Shown here one piece after another: positions 25,091 through 33,444 of a DNA stretch of 64,000 bases. Location of the stretch: assembly GCA_945919075.1 (NCBI GenBank), contig CAMEIX010000004.1, forward strand, positions 62,001-126,000. Reading direction: 5' to 3'. The DNA is from an uncultured Lachnospiraceae bacterium. Lineage in GTDB: Bacteria; Bacillota; Clostridia; Lachnospirales; Lachnospiraceae. Under the pieces are notes generated by a model. The model made no database searches. It saw nothing but the letters and a program-made list of their open reading frames with translations, and had not been told where the DNA came from. Made by a program: the position numbers and the translations under genes. How positions within the stretch are numbered: position 1 is the stretch's first letter; each line of letters begins with the position of its first letter.

Positions 25091-26557
25091 TTACTTTTCC
25101 AGTGCCTTCTCCAATTCCCCAATAATAATTTTCAGTGCTTTAATTCTTGCATATTTTTTATCATTGGATTCGATAATGTGCCAGGGAGCGAATTTGGTAT
25201 TGGTTTTTTCAATCATCTCATTTATGGCTACCTCATACTGGTCCCATTTTTCGCGGTTACGCCAGTCTTCGTCCGTGATTTTCCACTGTTTTTCCGGCGT
25301 ATTCTGCCTTTCCGTAAAACGGGCAAGCTGGGTATCCTTGTCAATCTGAATCCAGAATTTAATTACCACAGTCCCGGCATCCGCGAGGTCCCGTTCGAAC
25401 TCATTGATTTCATTATACGCACGCTGCCAGTCATTTTCACTGCAGAAACCTTCCAGGCGTTCTACCATGACACGCCCGTACCAGGTCCTGTCAAAAATAG
25501 CAATATGTCCGGACAGCGGCAGACGGTTATAAAAACGCCACAGGAAATGACGGTTCTTTTCCTCCGAAGTAGGACTTGCTATGGGAAACACCTCATATCC
25601 TCTTGCATCAAGTGCCGAGGCAACCCGTTTGATATTGCCACCCTTTCCTGCTGCATCCCAGCCTTCGTATGCAATCACAACCGGAATTTTTTTGCGATAG
25701 AGCTTATAGTGTAGTTTAGAGAGTTTTTTCTGTAAGTTTTTTAACTCTTTATCATACTCTTCTTTTGGGATTTCCTTGCCTTCAAAAGTAATCTCACAAA
25801 GGGGAGTTGCCTTTTCCATAGGAAACGGATTCTTAATAATGGGATGCACATTACCATAACGTGCCCTTGCCGCAATAGCATTATCAATGGAATCCGTGAT
25901 GATGGTCAGAATATCCCCTTCAATGTTCTTTTTGTTGTCATCGGATAAGAGGTGCCAGGGACAAGCCACGGTTCCGGTTTCCTTACGGATGTATTCAAAT
26001 TCTCTGGCAAATTCTTCGTACGCATCATTCTGCCAGAGGTCCTCATCCGTCACACGCCATGCGGTATTCTTGGAGGATTGAAGATCCTTAAGGCGCTTTT
26101 GCTGCGTTTTCTTATCGATATCAATGAATATTTTGATAATCAGATATCCGTTATCGGTCATACTTCTCTCATAATCCCGGATACTGGTGATGCGTTTCTC
26201 ATATTCCTTCTTATCAATCAGGCCGCTTAAGTAGTCCTTGGTCAGTTCATCCATATAACCGCCGTCATAGAAGGTAACCTGCCCTTTTACAGGCATTTTC
26301 ACGGCATAACGGTAAAGGAAGGGCCTTCTCCATTCATCCTCCGTTACCTTATCCATATTATAGGCTTTGAAAAAGCGGGGATCCATGAAACGAATGGTGG
26401 AGGATAATGCACTCCCCTTTCCGGCACTGCTAAAGCCTTCTATCATCACAATAACCGGCAGATTATTTTCCTTGATAAGCTGCTGTTTGGCTGCAAGATT
26501 CTCCCGAAGCTGGTTTCTTTTTTCTTTGGTGTATCGGTCGTTTTCATGTTTTCTCAT
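25091..26557 (-). CDS. pap: Two-domain polyphosphate kinase 2 (polyphosphate:AMP phosphotransferase)
   Basis: 488 residues holding two PPK2 units. The C-terminal unit is complete: Walker A GWDAAGKGG, Walker B DRTWYGRVMVERLEGF. The N-terminal unit keeps GFSSAGKGS, but its Walker B reads YDGGYMDE without the DRxWY motif, so it is probably not catalytic. Two-domain PPK2 proteins phosphorylate AMP to ADP with polyphosphate (class II). It salvages nucleotides or uses stored polyphosphate. It lies 41 bases upstream of aroE with no clear terminator between. Confidence 0.9.
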   Translation of the reverse strand: MRKHENDRYTKEKRNQLRENLAAKQQLIKENNLPVIVMIEGFSSAGKGSALSSTIRFMDPRFFKAYNMDKVTEDEWRRPFLYRYAVKMPVKGQVTFYDGGYMDELTKDYLSGLIDKKEYEKRITSIRDYERSMTDNGYLIIKIFIDIDKKTQQKRLKDLQSSKNTAWRVTDEDLWQNDAYEEFAREFEYIRKETGTVACPWHLLSDDNKKNIEGDILTIITDSIDNAIAARARYGNVHPIIKNPFPMEKATPLCEITFEGKEIPKEEYDKELKNLQKKLSKLHYKLYRKKIPVVIAYEGWDAAGKGGNIKRVASALDARGYEVFPIASPTSEEKNRHFLWRFYNRLPLSGHIAIFDRTWYGRVMVERLEGFCSENDWQRAYNEINEFERDLADAGTVVIKFWIQIDKDTQLARFTERQNTPEKQWKITDEDWRNREKWDQYEVAINEMIEKTNTKFAPWHIIESNDKKYARIKALKIIIGELEKALEK

Positions 26558-26667
26558 AGTAGGCCCTCCTTGGTTTTATAGTTTAATTATTGCCGTTTTC
26601 ACACTGTTTGTAAAGTTTTTTGAGAAAACTTTCAGCAAAAAAACACCTTTTTTCTACAAATTTTAAA

Positions 26668-26696
26668 TTGAATGAGAATATATGATATGTTATAAT
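26668..26696 (+). promoter_or_regulatory. Promoter of the GGDEF gene
   Basis: TTGAAT (26668-26673), 17 bases, perfect TATAAT (26691-26696). Confidence 0.82.
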
Positions 26697-26744
26697 TATT
26701 CTGCTGTTTTTATCGTAATTGTATGTACCCGGAGGTAATTTTTC

Positions 26745-28667
26745 ATGAGCAGGAAAACCATTTGTTTCATTACCGCTTTTCCCGAATCCATCTATGCACA
26801 GCGCTATCTGTCGGGTATTATCACGCAGTGCAAAAAATATGCATACGACATAGCCGTCTTTGCACCGCTTACTAACCTTTCCCTTCAGCACCAGAATTTT
26901 TTGGACGGCGAACTCAACATCTACAATCTGATTAATTTTGATAGATTTGACGGCGTTCTGGTTGACGCTTCTTCCCTTCTCAATACGGACTCTGACAAAT
27001 ATCTGAACCTTATAACCGATATGCTTAAAGAAAAATGCAACAAACCTGTTATCATCATCGGTAATCAGAGTGAGGATTTCCCCTCCTTTGTCACCAGTGA
27101 CCGTCCCCTCTTTAGGGAAATAACAAGACATGTCATGGAAGAACATCATTGCAGGGACGTATACTTTCTTACCGGGCATGAAGGGCATCCCACTTCTTTG
27201 GACCGATTAGGCGGATTTCTTGATGTCCTGTCAGAATATAATTTAAAACCGGAGGGGGAATATATCTTCTACGGAGATTTCTGGTATTCCGGCGGTTCTG
27301 CACTTGCAGACCGTATCATATCCGGTGATTTACCCAAACCGGATGCCATTATCTGTGCAAGCGATCACATGGCAATCGGTCTTGCCAACCGTCTTGCCGA
27401 CAACGGATTCCGTATCCCGGAAGATATCGTGATTACCGGCTTTGATGCCACACAGGAAGCTGCTATCAATGATATTTCCATTACTTCCTTCGTTTCGGAA
27501 TCAGCAAAAACAGCCGCCGATGCAGTAGACGAACTTCGTCATATGATGGAGCCGGGAAGTTCCATCGAGCATTATCAATCCGATACTGCTTATCTGATTC
27601 GTACCGGTATGAGCTGTGGATGCAAACATAATTTCCAACACACCATTAAATTATTCCGTGATGCCATGTATCAAATGCATAGAGACTACACAAATGAAAG
27701 CTTTGTGGTGGATATTGGCCGTTTGATTGAAAGTAACATGGTGGAATATCTCTCTGATACCACAAGTCTCGAAGAGTGTATTCATCTGATTTATAATTTC
27801 ACCTATTTACTTGTTCCCTACGATGAATTCTTTTTATGTCTGGAAGACCATTGGATGGAGCATAACGCCAATATTGGAAGTGGATACTCCGCGCAGATTC
27901 GGGAAGTCATCCACTGTACTCCCACACCCGATTCCGGTCACTATCTGAATGGTCCCGTATTTGACACTTCCGAGATGCTTCCGGAAATGTTTTCCATCGA
28001 CCACGAGCCGTCCGTTTACTATTTCTTTCCGGTTCATTTTTTGGAAAAAACATTGGGGTATGCGGTCATTCGAAACAACCTTACCACTGAGCATAATATT
28101 AGCTGTGTAACCAGAAACTGGATACGGAATGTCAATAATGCGTTGGAAATCATCCGTACCGAGAACCGGCTTACTTCCCTATCCATACAGGACAGCATGA
28201 CCGGTGCCTACAACCGTATGGGCATGGAACTTCTTTTGGATAAAATGACCCGGAATGCCCCGGATAATGCGAATGTACTTGCATTCGTCATTGATATTGA
28301 TCGTCTGAAATATGTGAACGATACCTTCGGGCATGAAGAAGGCGACTTTACCATCTGTACAGTAGGTAATGTCGCCCAAAAGATTACTTTTGGAAATGAA
28401 CTTTGTGTAAGGGCCGGCGGTGATGAATTCTATATCATCGGTATCGGGGACTACACCTCCGAAGAAGCGGCGAAACGTATTGCAAAGTTTAATGCAGAAT
28501 TAAATATTCTGGCAGAAAACCATATTAAACCCTACCCTATTATGGCAAGTATCGGTGCCGCTTGCATTCCCTTAAACAGCGGTCTCAACATCACCGGTAT
28601 CATCCGCATAGCGGACGCAAAAATGTACGAAAACAAAGTCCAGAGAAAGATTCAGAGAAATGACTAG
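26745..28667 (+). CDS. Soluble sensor diguanylate cyclase (PBP-like domain + GGDEF)
   Basis: 640 residues with no signal peptide and no membrane helix. Residues 1-290 look like a LacI-type periplasmic-binding fold (KTICFITAFPESIYAQRYLS; RIPEDIVITGFDAT), as in transcription-factor sensors, but without a helix-turn-helix. A GAF-like middle follows, then a GGDEF domain from about 470 with DSMTGAYNR, DIDRLKYVNDTFGHEEGD and the intact active site RAGGDEF. The RxxD inhibitory site five residues before GGDEF is absent (GNEL), so product inhibition is unlikely. It should make cyclic di-GMP in response to a cytoplasmic small molecule, perhaps a sugar. GGAGG precedes the start. Ends convergently with yqeG, overlapping 4 bases. 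Confidence 0.88.
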   Translation: MSRKTICFITAFPESIYAQRYLSGIITQCKKYAYDIAVFAPLTNLSLQHQNFLDGELNIYNLINFDRFDGVLVDASSLLNTDSDKYLNLITDMLKEKCNKPVIIIGNQSEDFPSFVTSDRPLFREITRHVMEEHHCRDVYFLTGHEGHPTSLDRLGGFLDVLSEYNLKPEGEYIFYGDFWYSGGSALADRIISGDLPKPDAIICASDHMAIGLANRLADNGFRIPEDIVITGFDATQEAAINDISITSFVSESAKTAADAVDELRHMMEPGSSIEHYQSDTAYLIRTGMSCGCKHNFQHTIKLFRDAMYQMHRDYTNESFVVDIGRLIESNMVEYLSDTTSLEECIHLIYNFTYLLVPYDEFFLCLEDHWMEHNANIGSGYSAQIREVIHCTPTPDSGHYLNGPVFDTSEMLPEMFSIDHEPSVYYFFPVHFLEKTLGYAVIRNNLTTEHNISCVTRNWIRNVNNALEIIRTENRLTSLSIQDSMTGAYNRMGMELLLDKMTRNAPDNANVLAFVIDIDRLKYVNDTFGHEEGDFTICTVGNVAQKITFGNELCVRAGGDEFYIIGIGDYTSEEAAKRIAKFNAELNILAENHIKPYPIMASIGAACIPLNSGLNITGIIRIADAKMYENKVQRKIQRND

Positions 28668-29161
28668 TGTTTCTTTCTGTGATAAAAGAACAAAACAATT
28701 TTTTCCAAAAACCGTTTTAAGACAATCTGGATTTCTTCCTTTGGATGAATCGGTTTAACAAGGTAGTTAGTGATACCTGCCTTTTTTGCACCCCATATAT
28801 CCGTAAAAAGCTGGTCTCCTACAAACAGCGTAGTTTCCCTGTCCGTCCCCATTTCCCTCATGGCACGGTCATAACCTGCCTTTCCCGGCTTCCCCGCCTT
28901 AAAAATATAAGGGGATTCTACCGCGTCTGCAAACATCTTAACTCTGGGTTCCTTATTATTGGAGAGTAACATGGTTTTATAACCGATGGAACGAAGCCTC
29001 TGAAACAGAAGAACTGCCCTTTCATCCGCCGGTGCTCCGTGGGGAACCAGGGTATTATCTATATCAAAGATGATACCCCTCTTTCCGTCCTCATACCATT
29101 TTTCAAAAGGAACCTCCGTTACCACATCTTTCTCATAGTCCGGGTAAAATGTCTGAAACAT
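28664..29161 (-). CDS. yqeG: YqeG-family HAD phosphatase
   Basis: 165 residues, HAD subfamily IIIA. Motif I is FDIDNTLVPH, motif II is MLLSNN, motif III-IV is FVGDQLFTDI. Starts MFQTFYPDY at 29161 with AAGGAGA upstream; an in-frame ATG 6 codons earlier lacks a site. The substrate is not established in the family. The usual neighbour yqeH is not in the window. Confidence 0.9.
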   Translation of the reverse strand: MFQTFYPDYEKDVVTEVPFEKWYEDGKRGIIFDIDNTLVPHGAPADERAVLLFQRLRSIGYKTMLLSNNKEPRVKMFADAVESPYIFKAGKPGKAGYDRAMREMGTDRETTLFVGDQLFTDIWGAKKAGITNYLVKPIHPKEEIQIVLKRFLEKIVLFFYHRKKH

Positions 29162-29182
29162 ACTTTTCTCCTTAACCAAAAA

Positions 29183-29206
29183 GCAGCATGTTTTGTTACA
29201 TGCTGC
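29183..29206 (-). terminator. Terminator before yqeG
   Basis: GCAGCATG pairs with its complement around an eight-base loop, then five T on the minus strand. It ends the transcript of the 131-residue gene. Confidence 0.9.
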
Positions 29207-29216
29207 CTGTCATAAA

Positions 29217-29612
29217 CTAAAATTTCATAATTACAAGTCCGTCACGGTTATCCTGATTTGTCAGTCTGTCATTTCTTCCGACAAAGTACTGATACTGCTG
29301 CAACACCTGATCTTTCTTCATATCGGAAATGGCTTTTTCCATATCCAGATCTTCAATGGAACTGTCCTTCCCTATATATCCGAAATCCTCTTTTTGATTG
29401 AAAGTAAGGGAAACATCCCCCACTGCAATGTCAGCCTGTTTTCTGTTCTCCTGTACCGCAGGAACACTGTAATCCGGTTCTGACACGGGGTTATTTACAC
29501 GGTCTGCCTGCAAGCCCTGCTTCTGTAATTCATCCACGGAAACGGATGGAATTTGCTGCAGTTTATAATTTGCAAATGCACTGCTGTAATCATTCATTCT
29601 GCTGATGCCCAT
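29217..29612 (-). CDS. Unknown 131-residue protein
   Basis: Soluble. The N-terminal half is polar and likely disordered (MGISRMNDYSSAFANY...). The C-terminal half contains DVSLTFNQKEDFGYIGKDSS followed by a helix with DMEKAISDMKKDQVL. No cysteine pairs, no signal. AAGGTGA lies before the start. It sits 71 bases after nrdR and has its own terminator. I do not recognise it. The N-terminus with repeated Tyr and Asn is reminiscent of flagellar or export-linked small proteins, but no such genes are nearby. Confidence 0.7.
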   Translation of the reverse strand: MGISRMNDYSSAFANYKLQQIPSVSVDELQKQGLQADRVNNPVSEPDYSVPAVQENRKQADIAVGDVSLTFNQKEDFGYIGKDSSIEDLDMEKAISDMKKDQVLQQYQYFVGRNDRLTNQDNRDGLVIMKF

Positions 29613-29683
29613 GTCTTCACCTTCTTTCTTCTAAACATCCAATGCATTTATCGGCAGATATCACCCGAAAGATAATACCTGCA

Positions 29684-30139
29684 TTATTTTTCTTTCAATA
29701 CACTCTTTAATTCATCCATAAAGGTGTTGATATCCTTAAATTCACGATATACGGAAGCAAAACGGACATAGGCAACCGCATCCAGTTCCTTTAACTTGTT
29801 CATCACAAGTTCTCCGATTACTTCACTGGAAATTTCCTTTTCCTCCATATTGAATACTTCCGTTTCCACTTCGTCCACAAGCTGCGTAATCTGCGCTGCA
29901 CTTACAGGACGTTTATGGCAGGCACGAAGCACACCGGCTTCAATCTTGGCTCTGTCATAGGTCTCCCGGTTATTATCCTTTTTGATGATAATAAGGGGAA
30001 TGGTTTCAACCTTTTCATAGGTGGTAAAACGCTTATCACATTCATCGCAGACACGTCTTCTGCGGATGGAATTATTATCTTCCGCAGGTCTGGAGTCGAT
30101 TACTCTGGTATTTTCATGGCCACAAAACGGACACTTCAT
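29684..30139 (-). CDS. nrdR: Transcriptional repressor NrdR
   Basis: 151 residues. A zinc ribbon (CPFCG...CDECDKRF) is followed by an ATP-cone domain (IIIKKDNNRETYDRAKIEAG). It represses ribonucleotide reductase genes according to the ATP/dATP balance; no nrd gene is in the window. A consensus promoter with a palindrome lies upstream. Next to ylmC and sigG, a common clostridial neighbourhood. Confidence 0.97.
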   Translation of the reverse strand: MKCPFCGHENTRVIDSRPAEDNNSIRRRRVCDECDKRFTTYEKVETIPLIIIKKDNNRETYDRAKIEAGVLRACHKRPVSAAQITQLVDEVETEVFNMEEKEISSEVIGELVMNKLKELDAVAYVRFASVYREFKDINTFMDELKSVLKEK

Positions 30140-30165
30140 GATTTTTCCTCCTGTAAATAGGCTTT

Positions 30166-30211
30166 ACCCTATAATATACATTATTATAGGGTATTTTGAC
30201 GAGTCTGTCAA
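30166..30211 (-). promoter_or_regulatory. nrdR promoter with 11-bp palindrome over the -10
   Basis: Minus strand: TTGACA (30211-30206), 17 bases, TATAAT (30188-30183), both perfect. The arms ACCCTATAATA (30166-30176) and complement (30182-30192) form a palindrome with a 5-base centre that covers the -10. Confidence 0.85.
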
Positions 30212-30228
30212 CTTTTGCCGGTTTGCGG

Positions 30229-30456
30229 TCAGATGTCCACCAAAATAACATCCGGTCCAATCTGCTTTATGTCACGATAGGGAATGCAGTAATCATCGCG
30301 GCATTTGAACAGATTCTCCCATTTATTTCCCCTCGGGACATACAATTTATGTATGCACCCCGTCCTTTCATCAAACTCCAGATCCGAAACCTTCCCCAGC
30401 ACCTTACAATCCTTCAAATTAATGACATTCTTACATTTTAATTCTGAAAACAGCAT
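30229..30456 (-). CDS. ylmC: YlmC/YmxH family PRC-barrel protein
   Basis: 75 residues, one PRC-barrel: MLFSELKCKNVINLKDCKVL, LEFDERTGCIHKL, and an end DVILVDI. YlmC/YmxH proteins are tied to sporulation genes and usually follow sigG. Here it is transcribed away from sigG. The ribosome site is weak (GGAAATGCC). Confidence 0.88.
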   Translation of the reverse strand: MLFSELKCKNVINLKDCKVLGKVSDLEFDERTGCIHKLYVPRGNKWENLFKCRDDYCIPYRDIKQIGPDVILVDI

Positions 30457-30577
30457 GGCATTTCCGTTTTTTATTAATGTATGCCGTATTTCTCCGGTGT
30501 TACCAGTTTTTTCCGCAAAGAATATTTTTCTTCTATCCGGTCATACTACAAAAGACAAACTTATTCGGAGGCTTAAC

Positions 30578-31357
30578 ATGGTACAGGGAAAAGTTGAAAT
30601 CTGCGGTGTAAATACTTCTAAACTCCCGCTCCTTAATACGACCGAAAAAGAACTGCTTTTTGCAAAAATAAAGGAAGGAGATCATGCGGCCAGAGAACAA
30701 TATATCGAAGGAAATCTCCGTCTTGTGCTGAGTGTGATCAAACGATTTTCCGGAAGCAATGAAAATGTGGACGATCTTTTTCAGATAGGCTGCATCGGGC
30801 TCATTAAAGCCATCGACAATTTTGATACCACCCTGAACGTAAAGTTCTCCACCTATGCGGTTCCCATGATTATCGGGGAGATCAAACGCTTCTTAAGAGA
30901 CAGTGGAAGCATCCGTGTCTCCCGCTCCCTAAAGGACACTGCCTATAAGGCAATTTATGCCAAGGAAATGCTTACAAAAAAGAATTTGAAGGAGCCCACC
31001 ATCGAAGAAATATCGGCAGAGGTAGGCATATCCAAGGAAGACATTACCTATGCCCTGGATGCCATCCAATGTCCCATGAGCCTCTATGAGCCGATTTATA
31101 CGGACGGTGGGGATACGCTGTATGTAATGGACCAGATCAGCGACAAAAAAAATAAAGAAGACAGGTGGGTGGAACACCTGTCCTTATCGGATGCCATGAA
31201 AAAACTGAATGCACGGGAACATGAAATCATCTCTCTTCGCTTCTTTTCCGGCAAAACCCAGATGGAAGTGGCGGAGCTGATTGGCATTTCCCAGGCCCAG
31301 GTATCCCGGCTTGAGAAAAATGCCTTAAAAATCATGCGTTCCTATCTGACCGCCTGA
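30578..31357 (+). CDS. sigG: Sporulation sigma factor SigG
   Basis: 259 residues. Region 2 (NLRLVLSVIKRF; DLFQIGCIGLIKAIDNFD), region 3, and region 4 with the helix-turn-helix TQMEVAELIGISQAQVSRLE. The N-terminus VEICGVNTSKLPLL is characteristic of SigG and carries the segment used for anti-sigma control. It directs late forespore genes. The start ATG at 30578 follows CGGAGG; the in-frame stretch upstream overlaps ylmC and is not used. It runs against sigE, overlapping the 89-residue gene by 16 bases. No clear SigF/SigG promoter was recognised upstream. Confidence 0.96.
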   Translation: MVQGKVEICGVNTSKLPLLNTTEKELLFAKIKEGDHAAREQYIEGNLRLVLSVIKRFSGSNENVDDLFQIGCIGLIKAIDNFDTTLNVKFSTYAVPMIIGEIKRFLRDSGSIRVSRSLKDTAYKAIYAKEMLTKKNLKEPTIEEISAEVGISKEDITYALDAIQCPMSLYEPIYTDGGDTLYVMDQISDKKNKEDRWVEHLSLSDAMKKLNAREHEIISLRFFSGKTQMEVAELIGISQAQVSRLEKNALKIMRSYLTA

Positions 31358-31611
31358 AATTCAAACAGTCGGTCATTCATCCAGGCAATGGCATCGGTGA
31401 TGCCATCGTCGGAAAAATCAAAGGTTTCGTGCTGTTTTAGTTCTTCCGGAGTCCTGAGATAATTAAACGGCTCCGGCCAGACTGAAACATATAATTTCTT
31501 ACCTTCTTCTGCGGATATGGATTCCAGACGGTACCGCATCCCTTCATGGCTTCCGGTATATTCCGTCTTCTTTAAATATTCCAGGGGCAACAAATTCTCT
31601 TTCACAATCAT
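31342..31611 (-). CDS. Unknown 89-residue protein downstream of sigE
   Basis: Starts MIVKENLLPLEYLKKTEYTG, with GGAGG 7 bases upstream (start at 31611). Soluble, mixed alpha/beta, with VSVWPEPFNYLRTP and a final helix ITDAIAWMNDRLFEF. It follows sigE by 43 bases in the same direction, so it probably shares the spoIIGA-sigE transcript. Its last 16 bases overlap the 3' end of sigG. Family not recognised. Confidence 0.75.
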   Translation of the reverse strand: MIVKENLLPLEYLKKTEYTGSHEGMRYRLESISAEEGKKLYVSVWPEPFNYLRTPEELKQHETFDFSDDGITDAIAWMNDRLFEFQAVR

Positions 31612-31654
31612 GGCTATTCCTCCATATCCGATATGTCCCATTATAGCACACACC

Positions 31655-32416
31655 CTATTGCCATTCAATTTCTCTTTTTAATTGCTTCATAATCTTTTTT
31701 TCCAATCTGGATATGTAAGACTGTGAAATTCCCAAAAGCGTTGCCACCTCCTTCTGGGTCAGTTCCTTTCCGTCCGGAGAGGTAAGACCAAATCTTAAGT
31801 TCACAATGGTTTTCTCCCGGTCCGACAGTTTCTCAATCGCCTTCATTAAAAGCTTCCGTTCTACCTCATTCTCAAGGTCTCTGTAAATTACGTCTTCATC
31901 CGTTCCCAGAATATCGGATAAAAGAAGTTCATTTCCGTCCCAGTCCACATTTAACGGTTCATCTATGGAAACCTCCAGTCTGGTCTTGTTATTTCTTCTT
32001 AAGTACATTAAGATTTCATTCTCAATACACCTTGAGGCATAGGTTGCCAGCTTGATATTCTTTTCCGGATTAAATGTATTAATGGATTTTATTAACCCGA
32101 TTGTTCCGATGGAAATCAAGTCTTCCACTCCTACACCGGTGTTATCAAACTTCTTGGCAATATAGACCACCAGCCTGAGATTATGCTCAATCAGTACACT
32201 TTTTGCCTCTTTTTCGGCAGGCGTTCCTAAATCATTAATCATTTCATTTTCACGCTCTGCTTCTAACGGAGGGGGTAGTACCTCTGCTCCCCCGATGTAA
32301 AATAATTCATTGTTTTGTAAGAGCCTTTCTTCTCTTTTCAATCCCCCTCTTCGATGAAATATACTAAAGGGAATTCTTTTTACAAATATTTTCTCTAAAA
32401 CTTCTGCATCTGCCAT
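31655..32416 (-). CDS. sigE: Pro-sigma-E, mother-cell sporulation sigma factor
   Basis: 253 residues. An amphipathic pro-sequence (about 1-40, with [13 protein letters not shown]) is followed by the conserved [12 protein letters not shown] start of the mature factor. Next come region 2 ([32 protein letters not shown]) and region 4 ([20 protein letters not shown]). SpoIIGA cleaves the pro-sequence. The start at 32416 follows AAGGAG by 8 bases and overlaps the spoIIGA 3' end by 53 bases. Confidence 0.97.
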   Translation of the reverse strand: MADAEVLEKIFVKRIPFSIFHRRGGLKREERLLQNNELFYIGGAEVLPPPLEAERENEMINDLGTPAEKEAKSVLIEHNLRLVVYIAKKFDNTGVGVEDLISIGTIGLIKSINTFNPEKNIKLATYASRCIENEILMYLRRNNKTRLEVSIDEPLNVDWDGNELLLSDILGTDEDVIYRDLENEVERKLLMKAIEKLSDREKTIVNLRFGLTSPDGKELTQKEVATLLGISQSYISRLEKKIMKQLKREIEWQ

Positions 32417-33218
32417 TTTCCCGCTCCTTTTCTCTTAAGAGGTCCGGATGAATAATTATCCGGCAGCCCTTTCCTGATAGAATATTTTCTTCATCGACTC
32501 CCACATAAACCTTCTTTAAGGTTATGCTCTCCTCCTTTGTATGAATGATCATCTTATCGAGCAGATAGCCTTTCATAATACCGCTTTTGCAGCCCATACT
32601 GCGAAAGGGTATGGCCCGGTAAGGCACTTTACTGTCAAATAATTTTTCAAAACAAACTTTATCCATCACACTGACCGGCTTGCCGCTTATCGGTTCATAC
32701 AGTCCATTCCCGGTGTCTAAAAATCCGGTTACGGTCATCTTTTCCCGTCCTTCATTTTGAAGAAGAATTTCATAGGTAATGTCCTCCCTTTCTTTGCTCT
32801 GTCTGAACAGATTGCGGCCCAAAATAGTTAACCCGAATCCTACCAGCAGAATAAAGAATAAGGACGTTTTGATCATGCCTCCCATCGGAGTATGATAAAG
32901 GATATAATAAAGCAAACCTCCGAACAGAAAATTCAGAATCAACATCTGCTTTGCCAGTTTCATAAACAGTTCCTTGGAAGGTGGGTGAAAAGTCAGCCAA
33001 AGTTCCAAAACAGATACCAGGATCACGGTTATTCCCCTGATTGTGAGAAATGGCTGTAAGAAGGTGAGGCAATAACCGGCCCCTCCGACTCCTGCTCCAA
33101 GGAGCAGTCTTTTCCATCCGGCAGTATGGTTCAGACCATTGTTCAGAATAAACAGGGAATAAAGGTTTAGCAGAAAACCAAGGAAAAATACACTGTCTAT
33201 ATAGATTTCATATTGCAA
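32364..33218 (-). CDS. spoIIGA: SpoIIGA pro-sigma-E aspartic protease
   Basis: About 284 residues. Five hydrophobic helices fill the first 150 residues, followed by a soluble domain with the aspartic-protease motif [12 protein letters not shown]. It is made in the predivisional cell and cleaves pro-SigE after a signal from SpoIIR. I prefer a TTG start at 33218, giving (M)[10 protein letters not shown]. An AGGGAGG site lies 6 bases upstream, and the predicted transcript begins near 33234. An upstream ATG at 33236 would then fall at or before the RNA start. Confidence 0.9.
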   Translation of the reverse strand: MQYEIYIDSVFFLGFLLNLYSLFILNNGLNHTAGWKRLLLGAGVGGAGYCLTFLQPFLTIRGITVILVSVLELWLTFHPPSKELFMKLAKQMLILNFLFGGLLYYILYHTPMGGMIKTSLFFILLVGFGLTILGRNLFRQSKEREDITYEILLQNEGREKMTVTGFLDTGNGLYEPISGKPVSVMDKVCFEKLFDSKVPYRAIPFRSMGCKSGIMKGYLLDKMIIHTKEESITLKKVYVGVDEENILSGKGCRIIIHPDLLREKERENGRCRSFRENICKKNSL

Positions 33219-33240
33219 CCACTTCCCTCCCTTCATGTTT

Positions 33241-33318
33241 ATTATAAAGGGAAAGGAATGCATATTTTGTCAATTTCGTTCCCGGTATATCCTTTTTTTA
33301 GTGGTTTCTTTCGACACT
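33241..33318 (-). promoter_or_regulatory. Candidate Spo0A-activated spoIIG promoter with 21-bp spacer
   Basis: Minus strand: TTGACA (33273-33268) and TATAAT (33246-33241), both perfect but 21 bases apart. The Bacillus subtilis spoIIG promoter is known for its 22-base spacer and Spo0A dependence. A candidate 0A box GTGTCGAAA lies at 33317-33309, and TTTTGTCAA on the plus strand (33265-33273) overlaps the -35. Confidence 0.7.
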
Positions 33319-33388
33319 TTCTATGCAAGCATGATGGCCGCCTGCCTCGTCGCCATAACAGAGACGGAATATTCGTCGCCACAAAAAT

Positions 33389-33414
33389 AAAGCCCTTGAA
33401 AAATCAAGGGCTTT
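33389..33414 (-). terminator. ftsZ terminator
   Basis: An 11-base perfect stem (AAAGCCCTTGA and complement), four-base loop, with ATTTTTG after it on the minus strand. It separates ftsZ from spoIIGA. Confidence 0.92.
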
Positions 33415-33444
33415 CAATACTGTTAATTATATGCCTTATGCAAT

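Noticed and set aside
24995..25714. 239-codon plus-strand frame over aroE and pap
   Set aside because: It spans two well-supported genes on the other strand and shows the amino-acid bias of a shadow frame.
24192..26557. T-box or other amino-acid leader for the aro genes
   Set aside because: The gap between pap and aroE is only 41 bases and shows no T-box sequence or terminator.
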